From a virus, in the IMG/VR virus record IMGVR_UViG_3300038426_000075, positions 1 through 64,000 of that record: DNA of 64,000 nt; one strand, given 5' to 3'. Positions 21,156 through 32,059 of the stretch are shown one piece after another; position 1 is the first letter of the stretch; each line of letters starts with the position of its first letter. The notes under the pieces were generated by a model. It saw only the letters and a program-made list of their open reading frames with translations, was not told where the DNA came from and made no database searches. Position numbers and translations under genes: made by a program.

Positions 21156-24100
21156 AGTCCCATGCCAGGAGGAAGATAGGATGGCGCCCCCTGCCCCGGA
21201 GGATGAACCCTCTTTTTGTCGTTTTCGCCCCTACCCATAAAGGCCGGAATAGCAAATGGAATGGCAGAATAAACCGGAGGAATTTGTACTTTTTCGGCAG
21301 CATATTTTCCCATGGCATCTGCCAAATTGCTTTGTGCCTTTTTTATGTCTTTAAAGAATCTATTATTCAAAGGAATGAGTTTCCCAAGTCTTTTGACAAT
21401 CCGGTCAATGATGTTTTTTGCAACGTTTACTACCTTCTTGAACAAAGAAGGCTCCCGATCATGTAAGATGTTCCAAAAATCCTTATTCATGAACTGCTGG
21501 CCAGAAAAATCAGCATAGAGTTCTTCTTTCACTTCTTCAGCACTTTCAAACCTCGGCATCCCAGATTGTTTCTTAGACAGATTTAAACCAACACGGTATA
21601 CGGAAAAATCTTGAATGAGATCGTCAGTCGCATCTATAAATTTTTTATAGAGAGTAGGCTGCTCACTTTTTAAGGTGTGTATAAGTTCATGTCCTATCAC
21701 AAAAAGATGGGGAGCACTAGATTTTATATGGAGATATATGGTGTCTGGTTCTTCGGGAATTACGATGCCATTAAAGGAGACTACTTCTTTTGTATCAAAG
21801 AAGACCACTTTTTTGCCGAAGGTCCGTCCAAGTTCACTAATAGCCTTCCCACTCTTAGGCACACGGACCTCGGCCAGGGCATCATCAGCCAGTTTTCTTC
21901 CGGTTGACGATTCAATTTCGGATTTGAGCTTTTTGATGGCTTCTGTAATCCCAATTTTTTTGATTTTTGACTCATCGAAGGCTCCTTTCATTTGCGATAT
22001 TTCTTTTGTCTCAAATTCCTTTTCATGGGCTTGAGCATATTTAATGGCATCGCCTTCAGTGTTTCTTGTCCCTGCCAATTCACCATCGGGTCGATAAATA
22101 TCAAATTTACCGGCAACTTCCTGAATTTTGTACCCTTCTGGGAGTTCTATCTTCGAGACATCTGAAAATGGAAATCTTCCCTTATTCTCTTCCCACCACT
22201 TGGCTGCCTTTTCTTCCGGCATTATAGCTTTATTAAAACGGATAGCTTGTGTGACCTCATCTCCGGTAGTCTTATCCTTACCCATAATATAAGAAACACC
22301 ATTCGTGCGGGATTTTCTGCGAAAATAGGAGACCCCTTTTATGTTGGTGCTTGGAAGAAGTCTGAATCTTCCCTCGTTTTCAGTTGAGTTGGGATCGAAG
22401 GTAAAAGGACGGGATTCGCCTTTTTTCCAGTTACCCGCTTTCTCCTCCACTGGTGCTGGCTCCAACTTCACGCCCGCAAATTTCTTGCTGGCCTCAAACT
22501 TGGCGGGGTCTTCCCGATATTCGTGCTCATCCTGGCTGGATAGCTTGTGAGCATCGGGATACTTCATTCCCTGGTTTATTATCCTGTCCCGCTCGGTCCC
22601 CTCGTGGACGATGATGGCGGTGCGCTCTTCGGGACTGATCTGGTCATCAACGGCAACGGTATTTTTAGGAAACCACTTATAGGCCCCATCATTACCGCCT
22701 TCTGTCCAGCTTGAATCGACTTTCCGAATCATGTCACCATCTACAAGCCAAACCTGTGTTTTATCCTTGCCGATTGTTCCTAAAAGCTGTTTTTTGGCAT
22801 CTTCAATAAGCTGTGGATTTAGTTTTTTATCTGATTTTTGGGGAGGGTTGTCTCTCGTTCGTTCCCGTTGCTCGATGGCATTCCCTTGTTTAAGAGCTTC
22901 ATCGTATGACTTCCCCTCAGACATCAATTGTCTTTGTTTGGTCGCATTGTCCAATAGATAACCATAGTCTGCGTTCTTAATCTCTTTATCGAGCCAAATC
23001 TCATTCTCTGGAATGTAGGGAGAATTTTGATGGTAGGAAAAATTGGTAAACTCCTCGTCAATATTTTTTCGGATAAGATCCCCATCAACAATAAAAGCTG
23101 TGACAGGGCCTTCTTTTTTGTATTCTTTGGCGTTTACTTGGGTGTGAAGATCGGCGGGGGATATCTCGGCCAGGGGTTCTTTTACGACGGGGGAAGTTTC
23201 GGATTCGGTGAGAGCTTTCTTAATTGCTTCAAGGTCTGGAGGTCCCTCTTCAGTCTCAATAGTTTTTTGAGCCTCTCCAAGTCTTCTGGTGATATTTTCT
23301 TCGGAGATTCCTTTTCCACGCTGTTCCTCCTTCCAACCCATTATCTCATTATCAACGCTTGCTGTCAAGGATTGAATAGCTTCTTTTTTGGATGTCCATA
23401 AATCCGCTTCCGCCCGATCTTGGATAATGGCATTGGCTGTCTGTTTTACTCTCTCAAAAATCTGCTGTTGGCGAAGTCCTAACTTTTCACCATTTAAGCC
23501 TTTATTGATCGCCTTTATGGTTTCTTCCTTTCCGGCAGATATCCCACCTAACATTTGTTGAATCTTCATTGAAGAACCATATCGTCCTTCACCTTCAGCA
23601 AGAACTCCTCCAGCCTCACCACTTTTAATGATACCTTGGAGTTCGCGAATCGTACCAGCTAGTTCTTCACCTAAAGGTTCAGCAAATGGCAACCTTGGAT
23701 ACGCCTTCTCCCTTTCAGCCTGAACCGCAGCCTTACCCGCTTCACCTAAAGGTGTCCCTTCAAGGGTAGGCGTAGCTCCCTCTTTGGCACCTTTCATCTC
23801 CAAACCTTGTTTGATGCCAGGGAGAGCAAATTGATCTTTAGCGGTCGGGGAGAGTGCGGGTTTCTCTATTGGAGCAATAGGTGCAGGTGCCCCCTCGATT
23901 TTCTCTGCTGGTACGAATTCCCCCGTCTTCTTCATTGTATATCCACTTATGGCCTTCTCGGGATCCAGCCCTTCGTCAGCGATAATTTGACCATGAACTG
24001 AATCCGTATAGACCTTTCCGTCCTGCATCACAGCTACCTTATCAATCTCTGGATACTCTTCTGGCATGAGCTCAAGGTGCTGAGCCGTCGGGGGAATTGC

Positions 24101-26224
24101 CTGAGTTGCAAGTGATTGCAAGTCGGGGTAGTCGGCTAAAACTTCGGGGGAGACGGGTTTGCCTTTTTCAACAGCATCCTGCACTTCATATTGATGGAGT
24201 GATCTTGCCGTTTTCTTATCAAGAGTACCTTCTGGGTTGCTAGGATCAATTGAGCGGTCAACAAATTCCTTTTTTGTCATCTCCCACGGTTGCTTTCCTA
24301 CCATATCTGCCAGATTGACAGTTTCTTCAAATCCCTTCTCTTTATGGTGTCTAAGTTCGTGATCAAGAGCCCTTTGGAAACCTTGTCTACTTAAATCCTT
24401 TCTTAGATAGATATTGCCCTCTGCATCATTTGTCGAACCTAATCCAGTCCCCTCAACACCTTTTGGGAGTTCAACTTCTTCAACCTTATAAACCTTATGG
24501 CCTTCTACCTCAAAATAGTCCGTAGATTGATTAGGAACCTGGGATTTAAAGCGATTAAATAGAGAATCATAATTAATAACCCCCTCCTCACTCACTGGCA
24601 TGCCCTCTTTTGAGACTTCTTGACCAGCAAGGGGTTCGGTAGCCTCCATAATCGGAAATTCTTCGGGTGGAAGTTTGGCCGCTTCCTCCATATCTTTACG
24701 GGCTATTTCAGTAATAATATTCTCTTTTGGCTTCGCAACCGTCGGCATTTGCTGCCCCATCCCCATCATCTGGGGGATTGGTTGAGGAATAGGGGCTTGA
24801 ATGGGTGGTGCTGTCGGTGTTGGCTGTGGAGGTAGAGCAATTGGACCGACTCCCATCGGCAGAATTGGCTGAGGTGCTTCAATCGGTGGTGCCTCTGGCC
24901 GTGGAGCGATAGATGATGCCGGCGGCATGGTGGTTCCGACAGGTTCTGGTGTCTCGGTCCCAATTCCAGGAGGTCTTACCGGTTCTGGTTCTCCCGTAAT
25001 AGGGTTAATTTTAAACTCTGTTCCAACGGGAGCTTTTAGCCGCAAGATCGTCTTGGGTTTGGGTTCCATTAGCTGAAAACCTTGGCCTGGAGGCAATGCC
25101 AATTGAGCTCCTGCCTTTATTTCTGTAGCCGGTTGAACTGCTGGAGTCCCGGGGGCAGGAATCGTCGAGCCGACAACTTCTGGAACTTCCGGCGCCATCC
25201 CAGGAGGAGTAATTTGTGGACTCTCTGCGGGCTTGCCTGCCTCTGCAAAGGGAGGATATTCCTCTCCTTTGTTCCTTCGTCTCAGAGCCTCTTCCCTCCA
25301 CGATGGATTGTTCCAACGCCTTAGAACATCGCCTTCGGAATATCCCTTGTTCATCATGTCCTCAAGAGACTGTGTAACAAGACCACGTTCCTTATTTGTA
25401 AGGCTTCTAAGCCAAGGACCTATTGGCGTTTTTAAAAATCTGGTTAATACCGCTGGTAGTACTTCCTCCGCAATGGTACCAGCCGCTCTCATAGCAGTTG
25501 GAAAAGCTGCCCATTCCGCAGCAGTCATTGTTTCTTTTGCCAAGGATTCATAGGGAGAAATCTTCTTTTTCCCAGTAACCAATTCTTTCTCGATCTCTTT
25601 CAATTTCTCTGGATCAGTTGTCGTCCCAGGGGGGAAAAAGTCTCCCTTTAATTCTGCTCGACCTTCCTCTCCTGCATATTTCCCAAAGGGAATCGTAAAT
25701 TTTGCCACTTCCAATGCTGTCGGCGGAATCGCAGCCAAATAGGGATGGCGAGCAGCAAAGGGAGAAGTGACAACTTTAGGTTCGACAACGGGAGGCACCT
25801 TTGGTGTCGGCTTTACTGGCTCATGCGAAGGAATGGGTTCCTCTTTCGGAAATCCCGACAAATCAACTCCTGCTTCCGCAGGTGTTTCACGTGCAACCAC
25901 AGCTGTCATTGGAGAAGGCTTCGGTCTCTCTATCGGCTTCATGAGGTTCGGGTTGATCAAACCGGGAGGGGTGATAGGTGACACTGTTCGTTCCGGGACA
26001 AGAGGGGTAGGGGACTTCTCAACGATCGGTTTAGGCAAGGCTTCCTGTACGGTAGGTTTTGCTACAATACTCTTTTGAGGAGCGAGGTATTCGATGACCT
26101 CCCGATAGGGGACTCCTGCCTTCACAGCATCATCAAGCCGATAGTTTCTAGTTGCGGCCAGATGCTTAGCTATCTCTTCTTCTGGTACTCCATCCTTAAG
26201 TGCCTGCTCATAATTATATGGCAT
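21152..26224 (-). CDS. Giant polyvalent virion protein with metallopeptidase-like domains
   Basis: At 1690 residues it resembles phage polyvalent proteins ejected with the DNA. Residues 3-50 hold two repeats (GVPEEEIAKHLAATRN, VPYREVIEYLAPQ) shared with the lysogeny lipoprotein. A proline-rich region follows to about 500. HExxH occurs as HELRH at 622-626 and HELIH at 1512-1516, the second inside a zincin-like domain (VIGHELIHTLKSEQPTLY). Between them is a tandem duplicated module at about 1045-1125 and 1160-1235, each starting VDGD(L/M)IRK. The second copy has VHEGTERD, H1207, while the first has LDNATKQR, so it has lost these residues. The C-terminus is Pro/Gly-rich. It probably acts on host targets after entry or processes virion proteins. 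Confidence 0.75.
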   Translation of the reverse strand: MPYNYEQALKDGVPEEEIAKHLAATRNYRLDDAVKAGVPYREVIEYLAPQKSIVAKPTVQEALPKPIVEKSPTPLVPERTVSPITPPGLINPNLMKPIERPKPSPMTAVVARETPAEAGVDLSGFPKEEPIPSHEPVKPTPKVPPVVEPKVVTSPFAARHPYLAAIPPTALEVAKFTIPFGKYAGEEGRAELKGDFFPPGTTTDPEKLKEIEKELVTGKKKISPYESLAKETMTAAEWAAFPTAMRAAGTIAEEVLPAVLTRFLKTPIGPWLRSLTNKERGLVTQSLEDMMNKGYSEGDVLRRWNNPSWREEALRRRNKGEEYPPFAEAGKPAESPQITPPGMAPEVPEVVGSTIPAPGTPAVQPATEIKAGAQLALPPGQGFQLMEPKPKTILRLKAPVGTEFKINPITGEPEPVRPPGIGTETPEPVGTTMPPASSIAPRPEAPPIEAPQPILPMGVGPIALPPQPTPTAPPIQAPIPQPIPQMMGMGQQMPTVAKPKENIITEIARKDMEEAAKLPPEEFPIMEATEPLAGQEVSKEGMPVSEEGVINYDSLFNRFKSQVPNQSTDYFEVEGHKVYKVEEVELPKGVEGTGLGSTNDAEGNIYLRKDLSRQGFQRALDHELRHHKEKGFEETVNLADMVGKQPWEMTKKEFVDRSIDPSNPEGTLDKKTARSLHQYEVQDAVEKGKPVSPEVLADYPDLQSLATQAIPPTAQHLELMPEEYPEIDKVAVMQDGKVYTDSVHGQIIADEGLDPEKAISGYTMKKTGEFVPAEKIEGAPAPIAPIEKPALSPTAKDQFALPGIKQGLEMKGAKEGATPTLEGTPLGEAGKAAVQAEREKAYPRLPFAEPLGEELAGTIRELQGIIKSGEAGGVLAEGEGRYGSSMKIQQMLGGISAGKEETIKAINKGLNGEKLGLRQQQIFERVKQTANAIIQDRAEADLWTSKKEAIQSLTASVDNEIMGWKEEQRGKGISEENITRRLGEAQKTIETEEGPPDLEAIKKALTESETSPVVKEPLAEISPADLHTQVNAKEYKKEGPVTAFIVDGDLIRKNIDEEFTNFSYHQNSPYIPENEIWLDKEIKNADYGYLLDNATKQRQLMSEGKSYDEALKQGNAIEQRERTRDNPPQKSDKKLNPQLIEDAKKQLLGTIGKDKTQVWLVDGDMIRKVDSSWTEGGNDGAYKWFPKNTVAVDDQISPEERTAIIVHEGTERDRIINQGMKYPDAHKLSSQDEHEYREDPAKFEASKKFAGVKLEPAPVEEKAGNWKKGESRPFTFDPNSTENEGRFRLLPSTNIKGVSYFRRKSRTNGVSYIMGKDKTTGDEVTQAIRFNKAIMPEEKAAKWWEENKGRFPFSDVSKIELPEGYKIQEVAGKFDIYRPDGELAGTRNTEGDAIKYAQAHEKEFETKEISQMKGAFDESKIKKIGITEAIKKLKSEIESSTGRKLADDALAEVRVPKSGKAISELGRTFGKKVVFFDTKEVVSFNGIVIPEEPDTIYLHIKSSAPHLFVIGHELIHTLKSEQPTLYKKFIDATDDLIQDFSVYRVGLNLSKKQSGMPRFESAEEVKEELYADFSGQQFMNKDFWNILHDREPSLFKKVVNVAKNIIDRIVKRLGKLIPLNNRFFKDIKKAQSNLADAMGKYAAEKVQIPPVYSAIPFAIPAFMGRGENDKKRVHPPGQGAPSYLPPGMGL

Positions 26225-26226
26225 GT

Positions 26227-27900
26227 CTACTCACTTTCATAGCGGGAATGGTCAACAGGAACTCTTGTTGCTGCTGGTTTTTCTACCCTACCCGCAAATC
26301 CCAGTGGTGCAAGAACTTCTGGTTTCGTTCCAATCTCGGCAATTTTTCTTATTGGTCCCCCAACTTTCTTAGCGGCCCAACCATAAGTGTTCAGGAATTC
26401 CCCCACTGCTCTCGGAGAACTTGCCAAAAGAATAGGCCAAAATTTAGGATTTATGAATTTTAAAAGAGCCGCTCCACCACCTGCTGCGAGCACCTTTCCC
26501 ATTGATCCCCTTGGAATCCATTGTTTTCCCACATACCCAGCAACCTCAGCAGGGATATCAACCCCGGATTTATTCCCTAAAATCTGCATAAGATCTTTTC
26601 TCATCTCAAAGTTTTCTCTCAACGCTGAAGAGAGTCTCCGAAGAGTGTTATCAGCGGTTATTCTACCTATGGGGAAGGTCGCACCTTCTTTTTTTAACAT
26701 CAGGTTACTTTCTATATCTTTTATGAGATTGGTCGCTTCGGCGTATCCCTTTGTCATCTTTTCATATTCAGGTATTGCACCTTTGAGACCTTTGCTAAGA
26801 TTGTTCTCAAGTCGGGTTAAAAATACCTCCGCAGGACTTTGTTTTTCCACCTGATCTATGTATTTGCTCAATCTCTTTTTTAAATTATCGAGTCCCAATA
26901 CCGTATTATCTTCCCAGTTCGTAACGTCTTCAATTGCCCTTTGGACTACATCCCGGTTCTTAACAAGAGGGCTTTGACTAAAATCCAGCTTAGTCCTGGC
27001 GTGCGTGCCCTTCCATTGCATAGAGGTTCCTATCTGAAATTCATCTGGTCCCATTAGTTTAGCCAGCTCTTGGTCCAAACTGCTTCTTACCTGAGTAAAT
27101 GCTCCGGGGGTAGCCCTCACTTTCGCCAATTCAGTAGTGTAAGCACTTCCACGCTGATCCCTGAGACTTTGCAGAGCGTCTTTAGCGTGATCAACAACTT
27201 CTTCTCCCGTAAGCTTTCCCCTCATCGCCTTGGTAAATGCTTCACTCCCTTTAGCCGCTTCCTCAATAAATCCTGGCCCTCCTCCTGTAAGAGCTCCGAC
27301 AGCTTCCTTTGTGGCTTTTCCAACGGCACCCACTATTGGTTTCGCAACCTTCAGGGGTAGGGTTAACGGATCCGTAACCGTTGCCGCAGTCTCCAATACC
27401 TTAGCCGTTCTACCTAACCCAGCAAGTTTTGCACCTTTTCCAGCCAACCCAAGCCCCCCAGATGCAAGTAGAGCAGCATCCACTGGTTTCTCATAAAGGT
27501 AATCAAATGCCATCCCTGGTATTTTGAGAGGGCTTTGATAGGCTTTGACAATGGGTTTTGAAACTTTCTCAAATGCCGCTTGCGCTTCTGGCGTGGCTGG
27601 TTCACCTGTGACCTTTTCCAATCCTCCTCTTATTATCTGGCCCGCCGCCTCTCCTACATTTTCAGCCGTTCGAAATGGGTGAGTAACGGCCGTAACGAGT
27701 CCCTTAGCGACATCAGCCACATTGGTTCCGACATTGCTTACAAACCCGCCAATGGATTTCCCGGGCGGCGCAGGCGGTCTCGGTCCAGTAGTTTTTGTCT
27801 GTTCGATTTGATTAATTAAGGCAGAATCAGTAACCGCTTGCCCTTTATTTGCCTCTAATTGTTTAATAAGTTCAGGATCAGTAACCGCACCATTTGCCAT
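26227..27900 (-). CDS. Internal virion protein with VTDxxLIxQ repeats
   Basis: The start MANGAVTDPELIKQLEANKG is followed by VTDSALINQIEQTK, a two-unit repeat common at the N-termini of podovirus internal or ejected proteins. The rest (558 residues in all) is helical with glycine-rich hydrophobic stretches (AALLASGGLGLAGKGAKLAG) and a C-terminal HSRYESE. I chose the ATG at 27900, which follows GGAGAATAGCC at the stop of the upstream gene. Likely forms part of the ejection apparatus. Confidence 0.65.
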   Translation of the reverse strand: MANGAVTDPELIKQLEANKGQAVTDSALINQIEQTKTTGPRPPAPPGKSIGGFVSNVGTNVADVAKGLVTAVTHPFRTAENVGEAAGQIIRGGLEKVTGEPATPEAQAAFEKVSKPIVKAYQSPLKIPGMAFDYLYEKPVDAALLASGGLGLAGKGAKLAGLGRTAKVLETAATVTDPLTLPLKVAKPIVGAVGKATKEAVGALTGGGPGFIEEAAKGSEAFTKAMRGKLTGEEVVDHAKDALQSLRDQRGSAYTTELAKVRATPGAFTQVRSSLDQELAKLMGPDEFQIGTSMQWKGTHARTKLDFSQSPLVKNRDVVQRAIEDVTNWEDNTVLGLDNLKKRLSKYIDQVEKQSPAEVFLTRLENNLSKGLKGAIPEYEKMTKGYAEATNLIKDIESNLMLKKEGATFPIGRITADNTLRRLSSALRENFEMRKDLMQILGNKSGVDIPAEVAGYVGKQWIPRGSMGKVLAAGGGAALLKFINPKFWPILLASSPRAVGEFLNTYGWAAKKVGGPIRKIAEIGTKPEVLAPLGFAGRVEKPAATRVPVDHSRYESE

Positions 27901-27902
27901 GG

Positions 27903-30764
27903 CTATTCTCCTTCTGGGAACCACTGACCATTGCGCTTAATATAATTTTTGCCACCAACCGTACTTCTTTCTTCGCCCCCCACTACTGGTGCTCCCACAC
28001 CCGCAGGATTCCCACCAAAATCAGCGGCACGTGACCCCGCTGCTCCACCTGGCCTAACGTTTTTTGGTTCACCGGGCAGAGATGGAATCTTTCCCACTGA
28101 CTCCTGTACCGATGAGTCCAATGCATCTATCTTATTCTGCATTTCTGATTTCAAGAATTTACTTACTTCCACAAGGGCCTTATGAGTAAAACCAGCTTCA
28201 ATAAATTTATTGGCAATAGCTCTCTGCTCATTCTGGATAACTGCCCCTCCAATACCCATTGATCCCATCATCCTCGCATATTCGGTTACTACCGTTTGAA
28301 CCGCATCGTACAACTTGATGGCATTTGGATCGCTTAATAATCTTATTTGTCCGGTACGAATAGCATCATTTAAGACCGGGATTGATGTTCTCGGGAGGTT
28401 CTTTGAAATATCAACCATTAAGTTTATATTCCTATCAACCATTCCTTCAAAGGCCCCTGCATTTGCCCTTAGTTTTATCAGACCAGCAGTTGCCTCTTTC
28501 TGTCCCTTGAGAACCATCTGATTGGCCAGAATCATTTTATCTCCCATTCCCTCTTCTTTTGCCACACGTCCAGCAACTTTATAGAATTCCATCATGGCGA
28601 TTGAGCCACCCATACCTGGGAATCTGGGTGGTTCACCGCCTCGCAACCACATTCGGGCCGAAAGTTCTAAGGCATTTTTCATTTCAGGAGTAGAAATCTG
28701 CCCTATTGAAACAGAGGCAATGTTCGGAGGGATAACTGCCGGAACCCATTTATTTCCAGCCCCCAGGGTTGCCGAAGGTACAAATCCTTCAGGCTTTCCC
28801 ATCTTTTGCCATGTATCTTTGGCCTCCTTGATGGCTTCATTCTTATCTGGATAACCCTTCTGTCCTTCTCCCTTAACTTCTGCCTGCTTGGCTAAAATCT
28901 CACCGGGATAAGGTTCTCTATTAGTTATTCCCTTATTTATAAGATCTTGCTTTACCGCAGCTGTTTCCAACCCAAGTTGAGTCAGGGGTGCCGTTTTCCT
29001 CATTCCCCTTGCCTCAGCCGCAGCAACTCTCTCCTCTGACGTGAAAATTTTCTCTGGTATTCCCGCAGTCGTCCCGGTTAGACGTGCTAACTGCTCTGTA
29101 AGTATTGGAATATTCTTTAATGCCGCATCACGCTGTGCCCTTGCCGTCTTGGGATTCTGAGACAACCCATAGCCCTGAGCAATGTTTTTGGCGTCATCAA
29201 GAGATTTCTGGATTGCATCTATTGAAGATTTAGTCTCCCCTTTGGCCATCTCCATGAAGCGTTCTTCGGGGTGGACATCGTAGTAGGTTGGTTCTGGACC
29301 CAATGAAGCTAACGCTTCTTCTCTTCTGGTTTTTGTCCCCCTCTCTAACGTTGGCCTTAACGTCTCCAATGCCTCTTCCTGGGTAGGACGAACCCATCCT
29401 TTAGGAGTTGTAATTCCACCTTGACCTTCTGCACTGCGTATGGAATAACGGGTTTCTCCAGAGGGAAGAACTTCTTTATTAATATCAGAAAGGTTTCCCG
29501 ATATACCGCCCTCTACCGGTTTGGTGGGTTCAGTCCCTGCGACCGGTGTCTGTTCCACCTTTTGAGCCTTGGGAACAATCACAGTTGGCACACGAGAGGA
29601 AGCAAGAGATTCTATCGGAAACGCTGTTTTTAGTAGTGCTACACGTCTTTTGCGTTCTTCTTCCGTCATCCCTTCCTCAAGATTAGGAGAAGTAGCCCCT
29701 CCAACATCCCTTGACAATAGTGGTGTCATACCAGGAGCTCCCGATGCCGCTTTTAAACGCTCATATAAATCTGGCGCCTGGGCAATTCCGTACTTCTTAT
29801 TGTAAGCGGCCAACTGATCGGAACCAAACACGGGGGATCCCTTATTCTCCTTAAATGGAGGAGGGGTCAATTCCGGTGATGAAGCTTTTGGTGGAGGTGG
29901 CGGCGTTGCCGTATCGAGTTCTTCTTCTTCAGGTTTCCAGATACGCTGAGGAGCGTATGAGGCTAAAGAAAGTGTGGATGTCAATGGTAGAGGCTTCGGT
30001 TCTAACGACTCCAAATTAGAAACCCATGGCGAGACATGGATAGGAGTAGACTTTAATAATGATGTGTTACGTCCCGCTTCAATTCCTTGTTGGGTGGAAG
30101 CTCCCAAATTTTCATAAGAGGTTTCTTTAAAAAGGCTTGGATTGACTTCTCCACCCTCTTGCTTCGGGATAAGTGGCATTGTTGATCCAGCTTCCGCAGG
30201 TCCTGTCGTTGATGTTTGCTTCCCTTCCGGGGCAAAAGAACTCAACCCTCCCTCCGACCTACCAGCTTTCATTCCGGGTCGGTAGTATATTGATTGATCG
30301 CTGAAAGACGGGTGCCCTGGTAATTTATAGGTATCTGGTAAATGTTCCGTTGTACTCCTATGTCCTTTTAGCCAAGCTCCTCGAGTGTCGTAAAAGTGTC
30401 TCGGATCATCTGGATTTGGATTGAGGCCCATATTCTTTGCACGCTCCGCATACCATCCCTGAAAATTCTTTTCCATCTCGGGCGTAAATGAGGACTTCCA
30501 GTCCGGGGGTTGCCATCCAGGGCCTACTTCTCCCCCGTCTTGTCTCGATTCCAACGGTATGACATTTCCTTTTTTTGCAGGGAAGTATACTCCAGGAGCT
30601 GTTACCACTTCTGGATTCGGCCTTCCGTCGGGCTTCGTCTCGGCGATCGTATAACCATGTGTCGGCTTCGGCACTTTTGGAGGCCTCGGCTCCTTCAGGA
30701 TATCCGAGAGGATATCAACCAGTCTCACATTCGTCCGTTTGTGCCAGTCCTGCGAAAGTTCCAT
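27903..30764 (-). CDS. Large internal virion protein
   Basis: At 953 residues it carries near its N-terminus the motif series FQGWYAERAKNMGLNPNPDD, YDTRGAWLKGH, LPDTYKLPGHPSFSDQSIY, a pattern I recall from many podovirus virion proteins. A proline-rich centre holds TYYDVHPEERFME at about 495, matching the secreted lysogeny protein at 18602. The C-terminal third is helical and may form a tube. AAAGGAG precedes the ATG. Probably one of three co-assembled ejection proteins. Confidence 0.65.
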   Translation of the reverse strand: MELSQDWHKRTNVRLVDILSDILKEPRPPKVPKPTHGYTIAETKPDGRPNPEVVTAPGVYFPAKKGNVIPLESRQDGGEVGPGWQPPDWKSSFTPEMEKNFQGWYAERAKNMGLNPNPDDPRHFYDTRGAWLKGHRSTTEHLPDTYKLPGHPSFSDQSIYYRPGMKAGRSEGGLSSFAPEGKQTSTTGPAEAGSTMPLIPKQEGGEVNPSLFKETSYENLGASTQQGIEAGRNTSLLKSTPIHVSPWVSNLESLEPKPLPLTSTLSLASYAPQRIWKPEEEELDTATPPPPPKASSPELTPPPFKENKGSPVFGSDQLAAYNKKYGIAQAPDLYERLKAASGAPGMTPLLSRDVGGATSPNLEEGMTEEERKRRVALLKTAFPIESLASSRVPTVIVPKAQKVEQTPVAGTEPTKPVEGGISGNLSDINKEVLPSGETRYSIRSAEGQGGITTPKGWVRPTQEEALETLRPTLERGTKTRREEALASLGPEPTYYDVHPEERFMEMAKGETKSSIDAIQKSLDDAKNIAQGYGLSQNPKTARAQRDAALKNIPILTEQLARLTGTTAGIPEKIFTSEERVAAAEARGMRKTAPLTQLGLETAAVKQDLINKGITNREPYPGEILAKQAEVKGEGQKGYPDKNEAIKEAKDTWQKMGKPEGFVPSATLGAGNKWVPAVIPPNIASVSIGQISTPEMKNALELSARMWLRGGEPPRFPGMGGSIAMMEFYKVAGRVAKEEGMGDKMILANQMVLKGQKEATAGLIKLRANAGAFEGMVDRNINLMVDISKNLPRTSIPVLNDAIRTGQIRLLSDPNAIKLYDAVQTVVTEYARMMGSMGIGGAVIQNEQRAIANKFIEAGFTHKALVEVSKFLKSEMQNKIDALDSSVQESVGKIPSLPGEPKNVRPGGAAGSRAADFGGNPAGVGAPVVGGEERSTVGGKNYIKRNGQWFPEGE

Positions 30765-30781
30765 GATTTTCTCCTTTAACC

Positions 30782-32050
30782 CTATGTACTGGATATGGTC
30801 TCGCTCGCACTTGCGCTGTCACTACGACTCATTGATGCAGCCGCATGGATGCTCGACAATGCGCCGGCCACTTCTTGGGCAACGATGGCCCCCATAGCCT
30901 TAATAACCTCAATCCTTAATCCGATGAGAGCTTCGTACTCTCGGATCTGGATGTCCGCATTTTTGAGGTAGAGTTCGGCTCGGGAAATGGCAAGACTCGT
31001 TTGCGTCTTTATGATTTCAAGCTCGACGTTAGTTAATGCCTGATATACCTGAACATCGGCCCTATACGCCTCGATTTCCCCAGTAAAGACCTTGATCAGG
31101 GCATCCAACCGGGCCGCTTCTGCTTCAACCTCCGCCCTAAAAGCCGTCACCTCGGCTACATATATCTCAACCTTTGTCTTTGCCTCAGTCATTCTTACGT
31201 TAGCAACCGTCTGGTAGATATCGGTCATCATCCGGTATTTGGCAATCTCGACATTGTAGACCTGGATCTGAGCCTGAACGGTTGCCCGGGAGGCTTCAAA
31301 AAGCCTCGCCTGAGTCGTCTGAAGGAAGTTCATCAAAATCCCTTCGAGTTGGGTAGCCTGGGCGATTGCTGACTCCCGAACTTTGATGGCAAGATCGGAT
31401 TCCTGGATAGCAATTTGTCCGCTTCTGTCTTCATACACATTTGCGTATCTGATGTCCTCAGATTCAATCGCTGCCACTAAAACCCCATCCGGCAAAGGTA
31501 AACCGCTTTTGGACCACTCGGCACGCTTCTGAGCCAATAGATCCTGATGGGTCAGTAAATCCCTTGCCCGGCCGCGGTTCCATTTTGCGGTTTCGATATC
31601 TGGTCTATCTATATCCGTCTGGACATCGGCCAAAAGACGTGCCTTAAGGGCCGTCAGCAATGCCGACTCATACGTTACCGCAGCCGCATCAATGGGGTCC
31701 ACATGGACGGCGAGACCACTTATATCGGGGACCGTTAGGTCGCTCAGGTCGATATTAGCGAACACGCTTTTTTCGGGAGGAGAGGGAAAATTCGTCGTCA
31801 CATCAGGCCTTGTTGGTCTAACCCCAATGAACGGAGTAATAGTAGAAGTATCGATACCCTGAAGCGTGACATCTGTATCAATCTGCTTGATTGAACCGGA
31901 GATGGTCGCGAGATTATTTAAGAGTCCTTCAGCCAAATTTACTGCCTGCGTCGTATAGTCTCGGGCCAGATCGAATTGTTTTTCGACCTCCACCATTGCC
32001 ACTTCATAAATAGGGACACCGCCAACGGTGCCAGGGGTGCCATTAGACAT
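30782..32050 (-). CDS. Helical structural protein (422 aa)
   Basis: After an extended N-terminus, residues about 165-400 are an almost unbroken alpha-helical, alanine-rich coiled coil (VEAEAARLDALIKVFTGEIE, YRADVQVYQALTNVELE), ending in a Ser/Ala tail. Such proteins form internal or tail structures in phages. It precedes the internal virion proteins. No named family recognised. Confidence 0.6.
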   Translation of the reverse strand: MSNGTPGTVGGVPIYEVAMVEVEKQFDLARDYTTQAVNLAEGLLNNLATISGSIKQIDTDVTLQGIDTSTITPFIGVRPTRPDVTTNFPSPPEKSVFANIDLSDLTVPDISGLAVHVDPIDAAAVTYESALLTALKARLLADVQTDIDRPDIETAKWNRGRARDLLTHQDLLAQKRAEWSKSGLPLPDGVLVAAIESEDIRYANVYEDRSGQIAIQESDLAIKVRESAIAQATQLEGILMNFLQTTQARLFEASRATVQAQIQVYNVEIAKYRMMTDIYQTVANVRMTEAKTKVEIYVAEVTAFRAEVEAEAARLDALIKVFTGEIEAYRADVQVYQALTNVELEIIKTQTSLAISRAELYLKNADIQIREYEALIGLRIEVIKAMGAIVAQEVAGALSSIHAAASMSRSDSASASETISST

Positions 32051-32059
32051 TGTAGCCTC

